A stretch of 64,000 bases of DNA from Mucilaginibacter lacusdianchii (GTDB lineage Bacteria > Bacteroidota > Bacteroidia > Sphingobacteriales > Sphingobacteriaceae), in contig NZ_WSRW01000001.1 of assembly GCF_009770985.1 (NCBI RefSeq), forward strand, positions 682,001 through 746,000. The letters are read 5' to 3'. Both the position numbers and the translations under genes were made by a program. Of the stretch, positions 61,646-64,000 are shown piece after piece. Under the pieces are notes generated by a model. That model had not been told where the DNA came from and ran no database searches. It saw only the letters and a list, made by a program, of their open reading frames with translations. How positions within the stretch are numbered: position 1 is the first letter of the stretch; every line of letters begins with the position of its first letter.

Positions 61646-62230
61646 ATGGAAAAATACTGCACCCCTGAATTTGTATTTAAAAGAGTGCTTACCCTTTCAA
61701 ACCGTGTTGTATTTCTTATATGTGTAATAATAACATGGCCCTTGATTATGCTGTATGCTATAAAGGGATATCGCTACCTGGGCATGAGTGGTATGTACCT
61801 GCTTGTTGGATTATTCTTCGTAATATTCACAGCTTTATTTAATTATTTATCAAAATCTGTAACCATATATTTTGACCGGAAGCGGATGTATGTTAAGCAA
61901 GGCAACCAAGAGTATGTTTCGTATTTAAAGCGGGATGTATTAGGCTTTTTCAGTTACAATTATGATGAACAGACTAAATCGTTCACCTATCTCAAAATCA
62001 TATTCAAGAACGGTAAGAAAATAACTATCACAGATGCTGATTATTCGCAAAAAGCTGATGCAGAAAAAGCATTGTTGCTTAAACAGTTTTTGGTATCGGC
62101 AAAAAGGCAATTAGCATTCACCGCCATCAAAAAGGATCGCTGGCGTTCATTACTTAAGTCAGGAGCTTATTGGTATAGCGAAGATCCGAGCAAAAAAGAT
62201 TCATATACAAAAGAGGCTGACCTTACATAA
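61646..62230 (+). CDS. hypothetical membrane protein with PH-like domain
   Basis: 194 residues. Two N-terminal transmembrane segments (about 18-40 and 47-66) are followed by a cytosolic beta-rich region (about 70-150) with KSVTIYFDRKRMYVKQG and YLKIIFKNGKKITITD, a bPH-like pattern. No known family is recognised with confidence. Its last codons (KEADLT) form the stem of the terminator at 62211-62242. Confidence 0.68.
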   Translation: MEKYCTPEFVFKRVLTLSNRVVFLICVIITWPLIMLYAIKGYRYLGMSGMYLLVGLFFVIFTALFNYLSKSVTIYFDRKRMYVKQGNQEYVSYLKRDVLGFFSYNYDEQTKSFTYLKIIFKNGKKITITDADYSQKADAEKALLLKQFLVSAKRQLAFTAIKKDRWRSLLKSGAYWYSEDPSKKDSYTKEADLT

Positions 62231-62242
62231 GGTCAGCCTCTT
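62211..62242. terminator. bidirectional terminator formed partly from coding sequence
   Basis: A perfect 14-bp stem (62211-62224 and 62229-62242), loop of 4 nt, with A-rich and T-rich ends. The left arm encodes the C-terminal codons Lys-Glu-Ala-Asp-Leu of the membrane-protein gene, and the loop plus right arm contains its stop codon. It also lies 22 bases beyond the asd stop on the other strand. Confidence 0.9.
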
Positions 62243-62264
62243 TTCAAAATCTTAACTCAAATAA

Positions 62265-63272
62265 TTACGCTTCTACAGCCTGACCAATCAAGTTTTTAGC
62301 TACCAGATACTCGGCAATTTGCACAGCGTTGGTGGCGGCACCTTTACGCAGATTGTCTGACACGATCCAGGCGTTTAATGTATTCGGCTGCGTTTCATCA
62401 CGGCGAATACGACCAACAAATACATCGTCCTTTTCATGAGCATCCAGCGGCATTGGGTATTTCAGATTGGCTACATCGTCAACCACTACCACGCCGGGCG
62501 CTTTAGTTAAGATGTCACGTACTTCATTCAGTTCAAAATCGTTTTCGAACTCAATATTTACCGACTCGGAGTGACCACCCATTACCGGGATACGAACAGT
62601 AGTGGCCGTTACGCGGATACTGTTATCACCCATAATTTTTTTGGTTTCCAGTATCATTTTCATTTCCTCTTTGGTGTAACCGTTCTCGGTAAATACGTCG
62701 ATGTGCGGTAACACGTTCAGGTCAATTTGATATGGGTAAGCTTTAGGGCCTTCAATACCTTTACGCTCGTTAAACAACTGGTCAACCGCCTTAACGCCGG
62801 TACCGGTTACCGATTGGTAAGTTGATACTACTACGCGTTTAATTTTATATTGATCGTGCAGTGGTTTTAAAGCCACTACCATTTGTATGGTTGAGCAATT
62901 AGGGTTGGCGATGATTTTATCATCAGCAGTTAATACATCGGCATTTACTTCGGGCACTACCAATTTTTTGGTTGGGTCCATACGCCAGGCCGATGAATTG
63001 TCAATTACGGTTACGCCAGCTTCTGCAAACAGCGGAGCCTGCTCCAATGAAGTGCTTCCACCCGCCGAAAATAAGGCTACATCGGGCTTTTGCTTTATCG
63101 CATCCTCAACAGAAACCACCTTGTATTGCTTACCCTTGTAAGTAACTTCTTTACCTACACTTTTAGCTGAAGCAACGGGAATTAACTCTGTTACCGGAAA
63201 GTTGCGTTCTTCCAGAACCTGCAACATTTTGGTACCTACCAGGCCGGTAGCACCTACAACTGCGACTTTCAT
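62265..63272 (-). CDS. asd: aspartate-semialdehyde dehydrogenase
   Basis: Reduces aspartyl-4-phosphate to aspartate semialdehyde, the branch point to lysine/diaminopimelate, threonine and methionine. The 335-residue protein has the NADP motif GATGLVG (7-13), SAGGSTS (69-75), catalytic Cys126 in NPNCSTIQ, and the base His in MGGHSESVNIE (about 234). A perfect -7 box lies about 40 bp upstream. Monocistronic, converging on the membrane-protein gene at the shared terminator. Confidence 0.97.
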   Translation of the reverse strand: MKVAVVGATGLVGTKMLQVLEERNFPVTELIPVASAKSVGKEVTYKGKQYKVVSVEDAIKQKPDVALFSAGGSTSLEQAPLFAEAGVTVIDNSSAWRMDPTKKLVVPEVNADVLTADDKIIANPNCSTIQMVVALKPLHDQYKIKRVVVSTYQSVTGTGVKAVDQLFNERKGIEGPKAYPYQIDLNVLPHIDVFTENGYTKEEMKMILETKKIMGDNSIRVTATTVRIPVMGGHSESVNIEFENDFELNEVRDILTKAPGVVVVDDVANLKYPMPLDAHEKDDVFVGRIRRDETQPNTLNAWIVSDNLRKGAATNAVQIAEYLVAKNLIGQAVEA

Positions 63273-63310
63273 TGTTTTACTTATACTTTAATTTTTAAAT
63301 ACTTGAATTT

Positions 63311-63318
63311 CAAATATA
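63311..63318 (-). promoter_or_regulatory. -7 box (TATATTTG) of asd
   Basis: Perfect TAnnTTTG on the minus strand, about 38 bp ahead of the asd ATG. Confidence 0.6.
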
Positions 63319-63438
63319 CATATTTTTAGTAAATGCCTTAATGTATATAGAATTAATGGAGTAATTCTGTAAGCTAACATAGGTGTTACAGACTTGTAAA
63401 AGTACTGCATAAGTAAAAGGATTTACTAGCGGTTTTTA

Positions 63439-63446
63439 TACATTTG
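63439..63446 (+). promoter_or_regulatory. -7 box (TACATTTG) of the epimerase gene
   Basis: Perfect TAnnTTTG, 24 bp ahead of the ATG at 63471. Confidence 0.55.
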
Positions 63447-63470
63447 CGCCCTGTAACCGTATCAACAAGC

Positions 63471-64000
63471 ATGAGCGAAAAAATATTAATTATCGGCGCA
63501 AATGGCCAAATAGGAACAGAATTGGTAACTACCTTACGCGGCATACACGGCGCCGAACAGGTTATCGCTTCCGACATCAACAATCCCGCTTATGCTATAC
63601 GGCACAGCGGCCCTTTCGAGTTTGCCAACGTACTGGATAAAGATAACCTGCACCACTTGTTTCAGAAGCACCAACCCACACAGGTTTATTTGCTGGCTGC
63701 CATTTTATCTGCAACTGGCGAACAAAAACCTAAACTAGCCTGGGATTTGAACATGAACGGTTTGCTTCATGTGCTCGATTTAGCAGTAGAGTTCAATGTA
63801 GCTAAAGTTTTCTGGCCAAGCTCTATTGCTGTATTTGGTCCTAACTCACCCAAGCAAAATACGCCGCAGTATTGCGTAATGGATCCTAACACGGTTTACG
63901 GATTTAGTAAACTAGCCGGCGAACGCTGGTGCGAGTATTACCATGCCAAATACGGTTTGGATGTGCGCAGCATACGTTACCCGGGTATCATCAGCTGGAA
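63471..64000 (+). CDS. NAD-dependent epimerase/L-threonine 3-dehydrogenase-like, partial
   Basis: The reading frame runs to the window edge (176 codons so far, no stop). It encodes an extended SDR: NAD motif IIGANGQIGTEL near the N-terminus, LLAAILSATGEQ, PSSIAVFGP with the catalytic Ser, and YGFSK with the YxxxK pair, then RSIRYPGIIS. The RYPGIIS ending is typical of SDR-type L-threonine 3-dehydrogenases, which oxidise threonine to 2-amino-3-ketobutyrate. The missing C-terminus leaves general epimerase possible. Divergent from asd across about 200 bp. Confidence 0.85.
   Translation, partial: MSEKILIIGANGQIGTELVTTLRGIHGAEQVIASDINNPAYAIRHSGPFEFANVLDKDNLHHLFQKHQPTQVYLLAAILSATGEQKPKLAWDLNMNGLLHVLDLAVEFNVAKVFWPSSIAVFGPNSPKQNTPQYCVMDPNTVYGFSKLAGERWCEYYHAKYGLDVRSIRYPGIISW

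Overview
The window looks like chromosomal DNA of a Bacteroidota member of the family Sphingobacteriaceae (Mucilaginibacter/Pedobacter-like). The family signatures are the fused malic enzyme-phosphotransacetylase next to ruvA, the dut-TPR-DUF4292-EnvC-Tat run, DUF1599, DUF2059 and DUF5009 genes, a GH3-family gene beside lptB, the near absence of Shine-Dalgarno sequences, and repeated use of the Bacteroidota -7 box TAnnTTTG ahead of genes. I see no rRNA, tRNA, CRISPR array, intact insertion sequence or prophage. Most of the window is ordinary core genome.

Layout. 0-6.2 kb (minus strand): ruvA, maeB, an MltD-like lytic transglycosylase, gatA. 6.2-12.6 kb (minus): an envelope operon of flippase, dut, TPR protein, DUF4292 lipoprotein and EnvC-like factor, followed by two TatA-type genes, the first with its own promoter. 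12.5-20.2 kb: acylphosphatase, an amidohydrolase, rlmN (+), an operon of DUF1599, DoxX-like, orphan ABC permease, small membrane protein and aroK (-), then folP (+). 20.3-25.8 kb: DUF421 (+), recJ/lptB/GH3 (-), an MBL-fold hydrolase (+). 25.8-33.6 kb: response regulator, yceI, trehalase, an AT-rich gene-poor stretch, amt, DUF2059 and DUF5009 genes, anmK. 33.7-39.6 kb: an acyltransferase and two secreted amidohydrolase-like proteins.

40.3-43.5 kb carries tryptophan genes trpE-trpG and trpC. In front of trpE lies a complete transcription attenuator: promoter, a 23-codon leader peptide with two adjacent Trp codons, a competing antiterminator and a GC-rich terminator. trpD is not between trpG and trpC, and trpC has its own promoter. 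43.5-47.0 kb contains hflX and a methyltransferase gene, separated by long repeat-rich non-coding blocks. 47.0-51.3 kb is a small surface-glycan cluster (two glycosyltransferases, a methyltransferase, a flippase), followed by typA.

53.4-58.4 kb holds the best candidate for an undercharacterised system: two divergent esterase-fold genes, an ATP-grasp ligase with a histone-H1-like Lys/Ala/Pro tail, a GCS2-type carboxylate-amine ligase and a class I glutamine amidotransferase. Together they suggest synthesis, amidation and trimming of a peptide or amide metabolite. The window ends with a DJ-1/PfpI protein, a LysR regulator, a GT-C-like glycosyltransferase, a membrane protein whose last codons form a terminator hairpin, asd, and the start of a threonine-dehydrogenase-like epimerase gene cut by the window edge.
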